Notes: generated by a model not told the origin, from the letters alone. A DNA stretch of 26,369 bases from JAFDWI01 sp964544305 (GCA_964544305.1 CAZJAZ010000039.1:1-26369), one strand, 5' to 3'. Positions 6,861 to 14,576 are shown, numbered from the stretch's first letter. Numbers and translations are program-made.

Positions 6861-7343
6861 TCAGTATTCGCCTTTGATCACGAAGAAACTGCCACGGATC
6901 GTGCCTGCCAGTTTGGAACGTTGCCGGGCGAACTTGAACTTCTCGGCGAGCTCATCGGGTACGTCCATCCCGTCGGACAATTTGAAACCCACGGCTCGCT
7001 TGCCGGCCGGGTCGAGCGCGTACATCGCGTTGATCGCCAGACCACTCTCATAGAACACGAAGCTCCAGCGGGTGCCTTCCACCTCGAACTCGCTGACCTC
7101 GAGGGGAGTGGAAGCGATGCGCAGGTCCCGTTCGTCCTCAAGAATTGTCGCGACCCGTGCGGCGATTTCTGGAGCGTCCGCGGCTGGTTGCACCGTGAAG
7201 ACGTGATCGTACTTGTTGTGGAAGTAGCGGGCTTCGTTTGCCCGCAGGCCAGCTAGGGCATCTGCGACCGGTGACGATTCCAGTCCGATGGTCGATACTT
7301 CCTTGAAGTCCACTGCGTAGCTCATTGCTCTATCTTTGCTCAT
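6861..7343 (-). CDS. Unrecognised 160-aa cytosolic protein
   Basis: I do not recognise this family. The protein is soluble, with no signal or membrane segment. It has alternating charged and beta-rich stretches, for example TRWSFVFYESGLAINAMYAL and LAGTIRGSFFVIKGEY at the C-terminus. The start may be ATG 7343 or ATG 7325 (MSYAVDFKEV); the second has AAAGAT 6 nt upstream and looks equally likely. It is the first gene ahead of the SigJ-like factor, 36 bp apart, and is therefore a candidate target or partner of that sigma factor. Confidence 0.7.
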   Translation of the reverse strand: MSKDRAMSYAVDFKEVSTIGLESSPVADALAGLRANEARYFHNKYDHVFTVQPAADAPEIAARVATILEDERDLRIASTPLEVSEFEVEGTRWSFVFYESGLAINAMYALDPAGKRAVGFKLSDGMDVPDELAEKFKFARQRSKLAGTIRGSFFVIKGEY

Positions 7344-7548
7344 TCGGTTCGGTTGATGGTCCCGGCGCGGTGCCGGTCACCAACCTTGACGAATGACGAC
7401 ACAAAAGTGTGACCGATCTGTGCCACGCTGCTGACGAATTCTTTTCTTACCGAAGATTCGATTGCTTTGGGTACGACGACGCCGTCGCGTGGCGGGAGCT
7501 TCGGACTTCAGCTCGGTTGACGATCTCGTCGCCGTGGGCGAGTCGGCG

Positions 7549-8445
7549 TCAGCGGGCGAAACGGTGCAACATTTCTGTTGTCGGCGCCACGTAATAGGAG
7601 CCGGTGACCGGGGTGGAGAAGTCCAGCAGGCGGTCCCGCACCCCATCATCGGCCCCCGCCATCGCGGCCAGCATCTTGTCGATCGTCGTGCGGTCCGCGC
7701 TGAACGCAACGAACTCCAAGCCTGCTGCCCGGGCGTCACCGATCGGCACGCTACGGCGGAAGATCTCGAGTTCTTCACCGTTCTCATCGTCGATCTCGAC
7801 TTTCGCGACATGGGAGTCGGCGGGTAACGGATCGAGTTCGATGCCGTGATCCTTGGTCTGGCCGAAGACCTTTTCCTGCTCGGCGACGTCGAGGGTATGC
7901 AGGGCGGCCAAGTCGTGAATCCAACGTTGGATCAGCACGATCGATGCGCCCGCGCCTGGTTTACCGTCAGCGACCGCTGCGACCTCGGCGGCATCGTTGA
8001 GCCCCCGATTGGCGGTACCGTCGATGAACCCGGACAGGTCACGGCTGTCGTGGTACGCGAAACCGTCCGCGTCGTCGGCAAGCTCGGCAATCGGCGCGAG
8101 TGCGGCGATCACGGCACGTGTCGCGTCGAACGCCGCGTCGCGTGCCCCGGTGGCGATCCACACCCAGGCGTGGTGTTGGGAGGCCGGGAACTCATAGCCA
8201 CCCGCGCCGGTGATCGCAACGAAATCCGCCGCGCTCGCCGGGCAGTCGTCCGGGGCGATCTGTCGCCACAGGCGTGGGGCAATGCCGACAACCAGGTTGA
8301 TGCCCGCCGTTGGCTTGTGCAACTCGTCGAGTGACGCCAGCGCCGCGGCCAACTCGACCGGTGACGCACCGAGATGCAGGTCGAATTCCAGGTGGGTGTG
8401 CACCGGAGTGCCAACAGCGAAAATTCCGGGTTGAGGAGTGGCCAT
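7549..8445 (-). CDS. Dye-decolourising (DyP-type) haem peroxidase, class B-like
   Basis: This 298-aa protein is a full-length DyP peroxidase. The signature GFIDGTANRG (139-148) contains the distal Asp (D142), WIHDL (175-179) the proximal haem His (H177), and IFRRSVPIG the distal Arg region. The family oxidises dyes, phenolics or other substrates with H2O2. It ends at YYVAPTTEMLHRFAR and lacks the C-terminal extension that sends many class-B DyPs into encapsulins; no encapsulin gene is visible. The start is ATG 8445, with TACGAT 6 nt upstream; a frame reaching 8877 overlaps the next gene and is rejected. It is apparently monocistronic, 205 bp from the next gene. Confidence 0.93.
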   Translation of the reverse strand: MATPQPGIFAVGTPVHTHLEFDLHLGASPVELAAALASLDELHKPTAGINLVVGIAPRLWRQIAPDDCPASAADFVAITGAGGYEFPASQHHAWVWIATGARDAAFDATRAVIAALAPIAELADDADGFAYHDSRDLSGFIDGTANRGLNDAAEVAAVADGKPGAGASIVLIQRWIHDLAALHTLDVAEQEKVFGQTKDHGIELDPLPADSHVAKVEIDDENGEELEIFRRSVPIGDARAAGLEFVAFSADRTTIDKMLAAMAGADDGVRDRLLDFSTPVTGSYYVAPTTEMLHRFAR

Positions 8446-8451
8446 GAAATG

Positions 8452-8457
8452 ATCGTA
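8452..8457 (-). promoter_or_regulatory. -10 hexamer of the DyP gene
   Basis: TACGAT on the minus strand ends exactly 6 nt before the ATG at 8445, with no Shine-Dalgarno between. A leaderless transcript is predicted. Confidence 0.45.
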
Positions 8458-8515
8458 GCGAATCCTGTCGCTCCTGGCGGGGCTGACCGCGTGGGTCGCG
8501 CTGCGCTCTTGGGCG

Positions 8516-8887
8516 TCAGACGTCCAGCGGTGAATTCGTGACACGACGCTCGACGATCCAGCGAACCTCGGCGACAATGAAATCCGCACAGGCTTCCGAC
8601 GCAACCGCGTGATGCCTGACATGGAGGCGTTTTCCGTCGAAGTGCCCCACCTCAAGACCGTCCAGGTATGGACTGGGAGACCACCGCTTGTCAAAGGACC
8701 ACTTCTGCCACGCTTCGCGGAGAGCGGACCGATCGTCCAGCGCGGCGCGCACTGCGAAAAAGAGGTCGTGGTCGTCGACCGAACCAACGCCCAGCGCCAG
8801 GAAACGTTCCGAGACAGCTCGTCCGAGTCCGCTGAGATCATGGACCGACTCGACCAGCGAAAATGCGTCGAAAGCATCCGAAGGCAC
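8516..8887 (-). CDS. Hypothetical protein (123 aa)
   Basis: I do not recognise the family. The protein is soluble and rich in charged and aromatic residues (LREAWQKWSFDKRWSPSPYLDG) with a His-rich segment RLHVRHHAVASEACADF. The start is a GTG at 8887, preceded at exactly 6 nt by TAGAAT, which supports both the frame and a leaderless mRNA. It is upstream of the DyP gene on the same strand, 70 bp away, but the DyP gene appears to have its own promoter. Confidence 0.65.
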   Translation of the reverse strand: MPSDAFDAFSLVESVHDLSGLGRAVSERFLALGVGSVDDHDLFFAVRAALDDRSALREAWQKWSFDKRWSPSPYLDGLEVGHFDGKRLHVRHHAVASEACADFIVAEVRWIVERRVTNSPLDV

Positions 8888-8893
8888 CTGCGT

Positions 8894-8899
8894 ATTCTA
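8894..8899 (-). promoter_or_regulatory. -10 hexamer of the 123-aa gene
   Basis: TAGAAT on the minus strand ends 6 nt before the GTG start at 8887. The identical hexamer and spacing occur before the genes at 13320 and 16650. Confidence 0.5.
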
Positions 8900-9128
8900 G
8901 AAACATGACTTACGCAAAGCAGTCAGGTTGGTCAAGTCCGCGGGCATAACGGTATTGCTGTGGCATCCAACGGACACAGTGATGTGTGCAACCTGACGCA
9001 GTCAGCCGTTCCGTAACACATCAAGAGACCGAGTGGACGCCGACAATTGAGGGCCGGATCTGTGGGCGACGATGCAAGATCTTGTCGGCCTGGTGACTCG
9101 TACATGGTGAACGGAAAGGAATTGCTCG

Positions 9129-9581
9129 TTGACCGACCTCGTGGAATGGGAACAGATGAATGTCGAGTTGCGCAACCGACTGTTGGCCTACGCCACGATG
9201 CTCCTCGGTTCGGGGGCTGCAGCCGAGGACGTGATCTAGGACTGCATTGCCGATCTGCTCGGTTCACCAGATCTCGAGGTGCGGGACCCGAAAGCGTATT
9301 TGTGGCGGACCGTGGCGAACCGGTGTCGCCGGGAGCCCCGCCGCGCCCGTCGCCAAGGTCGCTTCGATTCGGACGTGTTTGAGCCATGGTTGGATCGACT
9401 GTCGGTCGAGATGCTCGACGCGATTGGCCGGCTGACCACTCGCCGCCGCATGGCGGTGCTGCTGCGCTACTACGTCGACCTACCGGTCGGTGAAATCGCC
9501 GAGTGGATGGGCTGCGCACTTTCGACGGTGTCGTCGCTGTTGAATCGGGCGTATCGAGACCTGGAGGTGCACCTGTTGTGA
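9129..9581 (+). pseudogene. ECF sigma factor interrupted by an amber codon
   Basis: One frame from TTG 9129 (or GTG 9141) encodes a SigE-type ECF sigma factor of about 150 codons. Region 2 reads LLAYATMLLGSGAAAEDVI, stop, DCIADLL, and region 4 reads LTTRRRMAVLLRYYVDLPVGEIAEWMG then STVSSLLNRAYRDL. The TAG at 9237-9239 stands where the family has Gln in EDVVQD, so a single C-to-T change (CAG to TAG) explains it. GGAAAGGA at 9113-9120 is the Shine-Dalgarno. The gene overlaps the next one by GTGA, as in many sigma/anti-sigma pairs. It could be a true pseudogene or an assembly error; the frameshifts next door favour decay. Confidence 0.8.
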
Positions 9582-10657
9582 CCACGATGAACGAAGACGA
9601 CGACGGTCGCTTGCACAACCGAGTGCATGCCATCGGCGATGCGATCGCCAAGCGTTTCGAGGTGGGCGACGCGCAAACGTTTGTCCCCGTGCGGGCACGT
9701 CGATTCATTGTGACGATCACCGTTGCCGTTGTGGCAGCAGCCATATTGATGGCGGCAGCGGTCGTGGCGAGCCGTGGAGGTGGCACCGCTACGACCCGTG
9801 TCGCGGCCGTGTCGGGAGTTCTCGATGGCCTGAAGATTGGCGGACTACTGATGACACCTCTGCTCAGCACGTCACGTGGGCTCGTCGTGGTCGCCAACTT
9901 CGACGATGTCCACGGTGGGCACCCGACGGTCTACGCGCCAAGTCACGATGGCATGTGAACGAGGCAGCGAGTGGCCTCATGCCCGGCCCCGCATGGATGG
10001 ATGGTGACATCATCCGCTCGGTTGATCACGAATGTTCCTCAGGTACCGACAAGTCCGATGGCTCGGCGTGCGATCGTGGTCCGCTCGTCGCGCTGGCGCT
10101 CTCGCTCGACACGATGACCTGGTCTGTTCCGGTGAAGATCGACACGCACGGCAACGTACTCTCGTCCGACGGCGCCGCCGAAAACGGCACGACCCTCATC
10201 ATGCCCGACCATGCACATTGTCGGTGTCGTTTCGGGTAACTCTGTCGTGGCCAGATCAGTTCCCGACGCGCCCGGGGCACCTGATGGGGTCGTCACCACG
10301 TCCGGGTGTGGTGACGGTGGGCTGATTGTGGCAAACAGCGGGGCTTCGAAAGGAGACGCTCGGCCACTCGTGGTCACCGACGGTCGCGACGCATCGTCGG
10401 TGTCCATGTCGCGATCGCCCGCGGTTCCCGCCGCATGGAGCACGCAAGAAACGGTTGGCTACCGCTCGGACGCCACGGGCACCGTGTTGGTGGCAACCGA
10501 TAGAAGGCCGGGCGCCGCGTCCTCCGATACGGCCCCTCTAGCCCGGTGGGATCCGACTGCCAGGCGCTGGTATCGAATCAACCTGTCGATGCCACGATCA
10601 CCGATGGTCGTAGTCGATGAGCATGCGAGGGTGTTTGCGCTCCAGTACCGCACATAA
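9578..10657 (+). pseudogene. Sigma-linked membrane protein, frameshifted twice
   Basis: The GTG at 9578 overlaps the sigma-factor stop. The first segment (to 9958) has a cytosolic N-terminus, one membrane helix at about residues 42-64 and an extracytoplasmic part. The frame then stops, but protein-like sequence resumes in the next frame (WHVNEAASGLMPGPAW, to 10239) and returns to the first frame near 10211 (HIVGVVSGNSVVARSV, to 10657, ending VFALQYRT). The single-pass topology and coupling suggest an anti-sigma or sensor partner of about 360 residues. I recognise no anti-sigma motif such as HxxxCxxC, so that role is inferred from context. Confidence 0.65.
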
Positions 10658-10992
10658 AACTCGACCGTGGTGCGGCAGTTGCAGGGGCCGCTCAACTAGA
10701 TGCCGATGTTTCCTGACACGGCTCGAGATGCAGGTGCGCCACGCGCTCTCGGCACACGGGTTGGTTCGGTTTCACACCGATCCGGGGTCCTCGGCCATCG
10801 GCTTTCCCATCGGTCACGCCGATCCGATTCCCGGCTCGAGGTGACAGGTTCTCAGACTAAAATGAGTCGAAGCGAGGTATCGATGGCGTGCAGGTCGTCC
10901 GGATCAGACGTCGCGATTGCTGAAGCTGAATCTCGGGCGACGAGCACAATGTGTGCGTCGCCTGTCGAGTGCCTGAGTCGGTCCGTTCGAGG
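10658..10992. other. 335-bp stretch without a convincing gene
   Basis: Short open frames cross this stretch, for example one ending at 10844 with the tail FHTDPGSSAIGFPIGHADPIPGSR... in protein-like composition, but none has a start signal or recognisable family. It may be the remnant of a further gene. It contains the left copy of a direct repeat (10955-10980) that brackets the mazEF-like module. Confidence 0.4.
10955..10980 (+). repeat. Left direct repeat flanking the mazEF-like module
   Basis: These 26 bp recur at 11646-11671 in the same orientation with 24 matches. The first 18 bp (GCGTCGCCTGTCGAGTGC) are identical. The two copies enclose the whole toxin-antitoxin module and its promoter. 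Confidence 0.75.
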
Positions 10993-11352
10993 TCAGTTCG
11001 AAAAATAGAGCATCTTCCCCAACACCCGTTGGACGTCGGCGAGTTCGTCGGTGGACAGCGAAATCTCTGGTGCCGGACGACGGAATCGCTCAGCAGCGAT
11101 GGTCCTGATCTGCTCGGTGATCACCCATCCGTCGCCCGCGGAGACGTGAATCCGATGCAGCCAACCCGGTCGCTCCCGGGACGTGAGCGGCAGGACGCTC
11201 ACCAATGCTCCTCGGGTCAACCGAAGGTGAAACGCCGACGAAACGACCAGTGCGGGACGGTCGCGACCCTGTTCACGCCCGCGCACCGGCTCAAAATCGC
11301 AAAACCAGATCGACCCCGGTGTGATCGGTGGTCGGCTCAACGAGGCGACCAC
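10993..11352 (-). CDS. MazF/PemK-like endoribonuclease toxin
   Basis: This protein of up to 119 aa has the MazF signature ITPGSIWFCDFEPVRGREQGRDRPALVVSS, then VSVLPLTS, then WVITEQIRTIAAERF and the C-terminal helix ELADVQRVLGKML. It would cleave RNA when free of its antitoxin. Two starts are possible. GTG 11352 gives the longer form listed. TTG 11340 gives a TTGA overlap with the antitoxin stop, matching the NTGA overlaps of the other modules, and still keeps the whole MazF domain. The gene ends 13 bp from the left direct repeat. Confidence 0.9.
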   Translation of the reverse strand: MVASLSRPPITPGSIWFCDFEPVRGREQGRDRPALVVSSAFHLRLTRGALVSVLPLTSRERPGWLHRIHVSAGDGWVITEQIRTIAAERFRRPAPEISLSTDELADVQRVLGKMLYFSN

Positions 11353-11579
11353 TCATCGCTGATCGAGGCGTCGACCTTGGAGAACTCCTCGGCACCTTCA
11401 AGGTACTCGGTCCACTCGTGTGGATGCTCGGCCGCAGTGCGTGCAACGGCCGCGAGCGCTGCAGCTTCCCAGTGCTCATCAAGCAGATGTTCGACCACCT
11501 CGTTCGCGCTGGCCCCTCCGAACTCATCCTGGGCGAGTCGCTTGATGCGGTCCCGGGTCTCGTCACTGACACGCAACAT
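11337..11579 (-). CDS. Antitoxin of the MazF module
   Basis: The 80-aa protein begins MLRVSDETRDRIKRLAQDEFGG, followed by SANEVVEHLLDEHWEAA, compatible with a short RHH/Arc-like DNA-binding domain. The C-terminal tail is acidic (EYLEGAEEFSKVDASISDEW), typical of a segment occupying a MazF groove. The start is ATG 11579. A good promoter lies just upstream (TTGACA, 18 nt, TAAACT), and the -10 ends 8 nt before the ATG. Frames extending to 11882 cross this promoter and are rejected. It overlaps the toxin gene. Confidence 0.8.
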   Translation of the reverse strand: MLRVSDETRDRIKRLAQDEFGGASANEVVEHLLDEHWEAAALAAVARTAAEHPHEWTEYLEGAEEFSKVDASISDEWSPR

Positions 11580-11587
11580 AAGCCATG

Positions 11588-11617
11588 AGTTTACGGATGC
11601 GTCAACACGACTGTCAA
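11588..11617 (-). promoter_or_regulatory. Promoter of the mazEF-like module
   Basis: On the minus strand a perfect -35 TTGACA (11617-11612) is followed after 18 nt by TAAACT (11593-11588). The -10 ends 8 nt before the ATG at 11579. This is the best two-box promoter in the window and independently supports the leaderless or near-leaderless reading of other starts. Confidence 0.65.
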
Positions 11618-11645
11618 TCGCTCGTCGGCCCTCGGTCCCCAATGC

Positions 11646-11671
11646 GCGTCGCCTGTCGAGTGCGTGGGTCG
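11646..11671 (+). repeat. Right direct repeat flanking the mazEF-like module
   Basis: This is the partner of 10955-10980, with an 18-bp identical core and 24 of 26 matches overall. It lies about 30 bp beyond the -35 box of the module. Confidence 0.75.
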
Positions 11672-11760
11672 CAAAGTCCTCCGCCTGAGCAATGCAGGGC
11701 GGATTCTCCCGGCGTGTGCGGGTTCGGCGCGCACCGAAGCCGTCATCTTGGTCACGCCAA

Positions 11761-12372
11761 TCAGGTGACCGACTCGGTCGGCACGCCGATGTAGTCGGCA
11801 AGTGCTGTCGCAAGCTCTTCGGCCCATGCCATGTCGCCCCTGAGATCGATCCCGTCGTAGGTAGGGTCGATTGTTCGCCCAATGTTCGCCTTGCCAGAGA
11901 TTGTCAGCTCATTTCCATCCGTGAGGCAAAGACGAACCCCGAGACGTGTCCAACCCGATGCTGCGAACGCCTCGACTCGGATGACATCGTCAACGGCAAT
12001 GGTCCGTCTCGACAGCGTGACTGAGGCACGGTCGACTTCAAGAACCTGGCGTCGCCGGGTCCACAGGCTAAAGGTGTCGCCACCGGTTGTCCAGCAGCGC
12101 CAGGGTTTGGTCGCAAAATATGCGTCGCAGCATCCGGCGCGTACTCGCATGGTCGAGGGCCAGTCGATCCACTCGAGGACGTGCGCGGTGCGTTCTACCC
12201 AGCCGTCGGCCAACACGCGAAAACCGTTCGGTCCAAGAGTCACGATGATTTTACGTCGCATGCCCTTTGCGTAGCCCATGGAATCACACACCAGGATCCG
12301 ACTTCCTTCCACGGACGGCAGCGCTTCGATGATCGCTTGGCGTTCCAGCAGCGGGAGTGTGCGGTCTGCCAC
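11761..12372 (-). CDS. Hypothetical protein (203 aa)
   Basis: I do not recognise a family. The protein is soluble, about 203 aa from GTG 12372, with an N-terminal helix (ERQAIIEALPSVEG), a central Cys/Trp-rich stretch (VRAGCCDAYFATKPWRCW) and a C-terminal helix AWAEELATALADYIGVP. The middle has alternating hydrophobic strands (RTIAVDDVIRVEAF, RLGVRLCLTDGNELTI), suggesting a beta-rich domain. No Shine-Dalgarno is evident and the start is uncertain. It stands alone between two toxin-antitoxin regions. Confidence 0.65.
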   Translation of the reverse strand: MADRTLPLLERQAIIEALPSVEGSRILVCDSMGYAKGMRRKIIVTLGPNGFRVLADGWVERTAHVLEWIDWPSTMRVRAGCCDAYFATKPWRCWTTGGDTFSLWTRRRQVLEVDRASVTLSRRTIAVDDVIRVEAFAASGWTRLGVRLCLTDGNELTISGKANIGRTIDPTYDGIDLRGDMAWAEELATALADYIGVPTESVT

Positions 12373-12511
12373 ACCCGAGAGGATATCGAACCATTTTCTG
12401 GGGCGGAGGCTGACGCGTATGAAATATGGCGTCGCTCAGAATGACGCCGTTGGGTACCAAGGCACTCAAGCCATACCCTCGCTTATTTTCGCGTTCTCAT
12501 CCACGGCTTTC

Positions 12512-12691
12512 TCAGCGAGGACGGTAGATCGAACTGCGATGGCCCACGGCCTCGACCACGATCGTGTCGACGCCGATCCGATAGACAATCCGGTGTTCAC
12601 CCCGCCGTGCTGATCGCATCCCCGCGAGTCGACCCTTCAAGCCTGCGACGAATTCGCTCCGGACGTGCCGGCGAGATTCATGTGAGGTCAG
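12512..12691 (-). pseudogene. RelE/ParE-type toxin lacking its N-terminus
   Basis: The C-terminal half of a RelE/ParE toxin is clear: LKGRLAGMRSARRGEHRIVYRI followed by DTIVVEAVGHRSSIYRPR, the conserved last strands with the basic catalytic region. The first strand and helices, about 35-40 residues, are absent. Upstream the frame runs into the tail of the amidohydrolase remnant, and no start codon with a signal precedes the conserved part. No adjacent antitoxin is visible. A short product from a downstream ATG would have no toxin fold. Confidence 0.7.
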
Positions 12692-13276
12692 ACGGTGTAA
12701 CGGACCGCACTGGCCAGGCGCGTCTCGGACACTTTGATCTTCGAGATGTTTGTTGGATCGACCGCGGTTGGGTCGTCTTCCAATTACACGCGGTCCGCGA
12801 ACTTGCCGACCTCGAGTGAAGCGGTGACGGCATCGACACGGCACTGCCAGGCGGCGTCGATCGTGACCGCCCGCAATGCGGCATCCACACTGACCCGTTC
12901 ATCGGCGTTCAACACGTCGCCGCCTTCGGCCATGATCCGGGTGACGGCGTCCTCGACGTAGCGCAATGGTTCGATCGGGGTGACGTTCCAGTCCGAATGC
13001 AGCGAGGTCCTCAGGCCCGCGGCGAGCGCGGAGGCGCACGGGTCGTAGCGGCACGCCCGTTCGGGGCCCAACAGTCGGTCACGGAACGCGCGGCCCCACT
13101 AGCGGATGTGGCCGATCCGAAGAGATGGGAAGAGGCCGAGAGAGACCATCCGGGCGATCTGGTCGTCGTGAGTGATGCTGCAGTGTTCGATGCGGTGACG
13201 GTAATCGGCCCGGGTATGCGCATCGAGTGCTGCCTGTTACGCGTCGAGTATCACGTCGGTCGCCGCACGCGCGAAT
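12688..13276 (-). pseudogene. Amidohydrolase C-terminal fragment with three in-frame stops
   Basis: One minus-strand frame reads the C-terminal half of an Amidohydro_3-type metal-dependent hydrolase: DYRHRIEHCSITHDDQIARM (metal-ligand region), WGRAFRDRLLGPERA, then LHSDWNVTPIEPLR, ERVSVDAALRAVTIDAAWQ and SLEVGKFAD, ending LEDDPTAVDPTNISKI... at TGA 12688-12690. Stops interrupt it at 13237-13239 (TAA), 13099-13101 (TAG) and 12784-12786 (TAA), with homology continuing in the same frame each time. The N-terminal catalytic half is missing beyond about 13276, just before the promoter of the next vapBC-like pair. This is a dead gene. Confidence 0.85.
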
Positions 13277-13285
13277 AAGTTGGTA

Positions 13286-13313
13286 TTGAATTCAAGCCTA
13301 TGTTAGGTAGAAT
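13286..13313 (+). promoter_or_regulatory. Promoter of vapBC-like module 3
   Basis: TTGAAT (13286-13291) and TAGAAT (13308-13313) are spaced by 16 nt. The -10 ends 6 nt before the ATG at 13320. Between the boxes CCTA-TGT-TAGG (13297-13307) forms a small dyad, a possible operator. Confidence 0.55.
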
Positions 13314-13319
13314 GCTGCC

Positions 13320-13580
13320 ATGGCATTGAGTATTAAGAACGCGGAAACCGAAGCGCTGGCACGAGATCTAGCCACACGAACCGACAACAGCGTGACCGGT
13401 GCGATCACCGACGCGCTCCGTCACCAACTCGAACTTCTCGACGCCACCGACGACGATGCAGCGTTTGCGCGGCTGGAGCGTTTGCGTGCCATCTCGGCCG
13501 ATGCCGCCAACCGCTGGCCACGCACTGATGCCGGCGACGCAACCGCGTGGCTTTACGACGAACGCGGGCTGCCCGCATGA
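13320..13580 (+). CDS. VapB-like antitoxin (PSK/Rv0623 type)
   Basis: The 86-aa protein starts MALSIKNAETEALARDLA, the hallmark of PSK-type (Rv0623-like) VapB antitoxins, with an RHH DNA-binding N-terminus and a C-terminal tail ending DATAWLYDERGLPA that binds VapC. It would neutralise the following toxin and repress the operon. The ATG is placed 6 nt after TAGAAT with no Shine-Dalgarno. Its TGA overlaps the toxin ATG (ATGA at 13577-13580). Confidence 0.92.
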   Translation: MALSIKNAETEALARDLATRTDNSVTGAITDALRHQLELLDATDDDAAFARLERLRAISADAANRWPRTDAGDATAWLYDERGLPA

Positions 13581-13975
13581 TTGTCGACACGTCCGCGATC
13601 ATCGCGATCCTTCGGGGTGAAAGCGACGCAGAGGAATTCATGGCGGCATTGAGTGCCGCGCGCGATCCGAAGATGTCGGCTGGCACGCTAATCGAGACCG
13701 GAATTGTGGTTGACGCAGTCGGTGACCCGGTGCTCAGCGGTCGTCTCGATGAGTTGCTGGCCGCCGTTGGGGTTGTCGTCGAGCCGGTGACCGAGGCGCA
13801 CGCCGTTCTCGCCCGTCGCGCTTACCAGGCCTTTGGGAAAGGATCTGGGCACCGTGCCGGATTGAATTTCGGCGATTGTTTCGCGTATGCGTTGGCGCGC
13901 GAACGCCGTGAGCCGTTGCTCTTCAAAGGCGACGATTTTTCCTGGACCGATATCGAACCTTCACTTGAAACGTAA
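13577..13975 (+). CDS. vapC: VapC toxin, PIN-domain RNase
   Basis: This 132-aa protein is a typical VapC: D4 in MIVDTSAIIAIL, E40 in LIETGIVVD, D100 in LNFGDCFAYALA and D119/D120 in LLFKGDDFSWTDIEP. The NFGDCFAYALA and LLFKGDDF motifs are those of the VapC group paired with PSK-type VapB. It would cleave a specific RNA, target unknown. It starts in the ATGA overlap; a frame from 13547 would run through the antitoxin gene. It ends 76 bp before the convergent DinB gene. Confidence 0.94.
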   Translation: MIVDTSAIIAILRGESDAEEFMAALSAARDPKMSAGTLIETGIVVDAVGDPVLSGRLDELLAAVGVVVEPVTEAHAVLARRAYQAFGKGSGHRAGLNFGDCFAYALARERREPLLFKGDDFSWTDIEPSLET

Positions 13976-14051
13976 GCGCGACTTGCGCCGCAGTCGTGGC
14001 CGACTCATTTTGTTGACGTCTCATGTCGCGGACGCCGCGGTCCTGGGATCG

Positions 14052-14576
14052 CTAGACGACGGCACCTCGATTGGCGTCAATGACGCTGGTGATGTCACGC
14101 AAATGGTGTTCACCCTCGTGAAGGGCGTGTGCGCCAAGCCAGCGCAAAGTTCGCTGTGACGGTTTCGGAAAATTGTAGATACACGTCCGTTCCCATGAAT
14201 TGGCATCAAGATTCGCGCAGGCGTTCGCGAAAAGGTCCGCTGCAATGGCGATCTGCACCGCGACATCGTCAGGATTCTGAGTGTTGTACGAATCAAGACG
14301 TACACGTTCTTCTCGGTACATCGGCACGAATGTCGGGTTGTGCTCGACGAGCGCCAAAAACAAGCGCTCTCGCTGCACGAGTAGGACGTCGCGCACATGG
14401 CATGCGTATTCGAGCGCCGTCCACGTCTTCGTATCTCGCCGTTGACGAAGCTCCGGGGAAGTCGCAGCCTCTACGAGAACCGCTTGAAAGTTTGGACCAA
14501 ATGATCGAATGCTTTCGATCAGGTCGTCGTCAACATGATCGGCATAGATGAAATCGCAAGAATCGCAACGCTCCAT
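14052..14576 (-). CDS. DinB-superfamily protein
   Basis: This 174-aa protein is a four-helix DinB/YfiT-type protein. The three expected metal-binding His are visible: H60 in LEYACHVRDVLL and H153/H157 in HALHEGEHHLRDI. An N-terminal CDSCDF motif adds two Cys. Family members often act as thiol-dependent transferases or hydrolases (mycothiol or bacillithiol), but the reaction here is unknown. It begins 2 bp after the SRPBCC stop and is the third gene of the ArsR-SRPBCC-DinB operon; translation probably depends on coupling, as no well-spaced Shine-Dalgarno is seen. Confidence 0.88.
   Translation of the reverse strand: MERCDSCDFIYADHVDDDLIESIRSFGPNFQAVLVEAATSPELRQRRDTKTWTALEYACHVRDVLLVQRERLFLALVEHNPTFVPMYREERVRLDSYNTQNPDDVAVQIAIAADLFANACANLDANSWERTCIYNFPKPSQRTLRWLGAHALHEGEHHLRDITSVIDANRGAVV

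Noticed and set aside
5767..7053. Long plus-strand open frame (428 codons)
   Set aside because: It is antisense to the SigJ-like and 160-aa genes, Ser/Arg/Thr-rich and without family features; a shadow in GC-rich DNA.
6396..7256. Plus-strand frame of 286 codons
   Set aside because: Antisense to genes with clear domains and signals; no recognisable protein pattern.
7549..8445. DyP peroxidase as encapsulin cargo
   Set aside because: The protein ends at LHRFAR without the usual C-terminal targeting extension, and no encapsulin shell gene is in the window.
9237..9239. Amber codon recoding or suppression in the sigma gene
   Set aside because: There is no recoding signal, the neighbouring gene is also frameshifted, and TAG is used as an ordinary stop elsewhere in the window.
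12428..12448. Hairpin GGCGTC/GACGCC as a terminator
   Set aside because: The stem is only 6 bp and no T-run follows.
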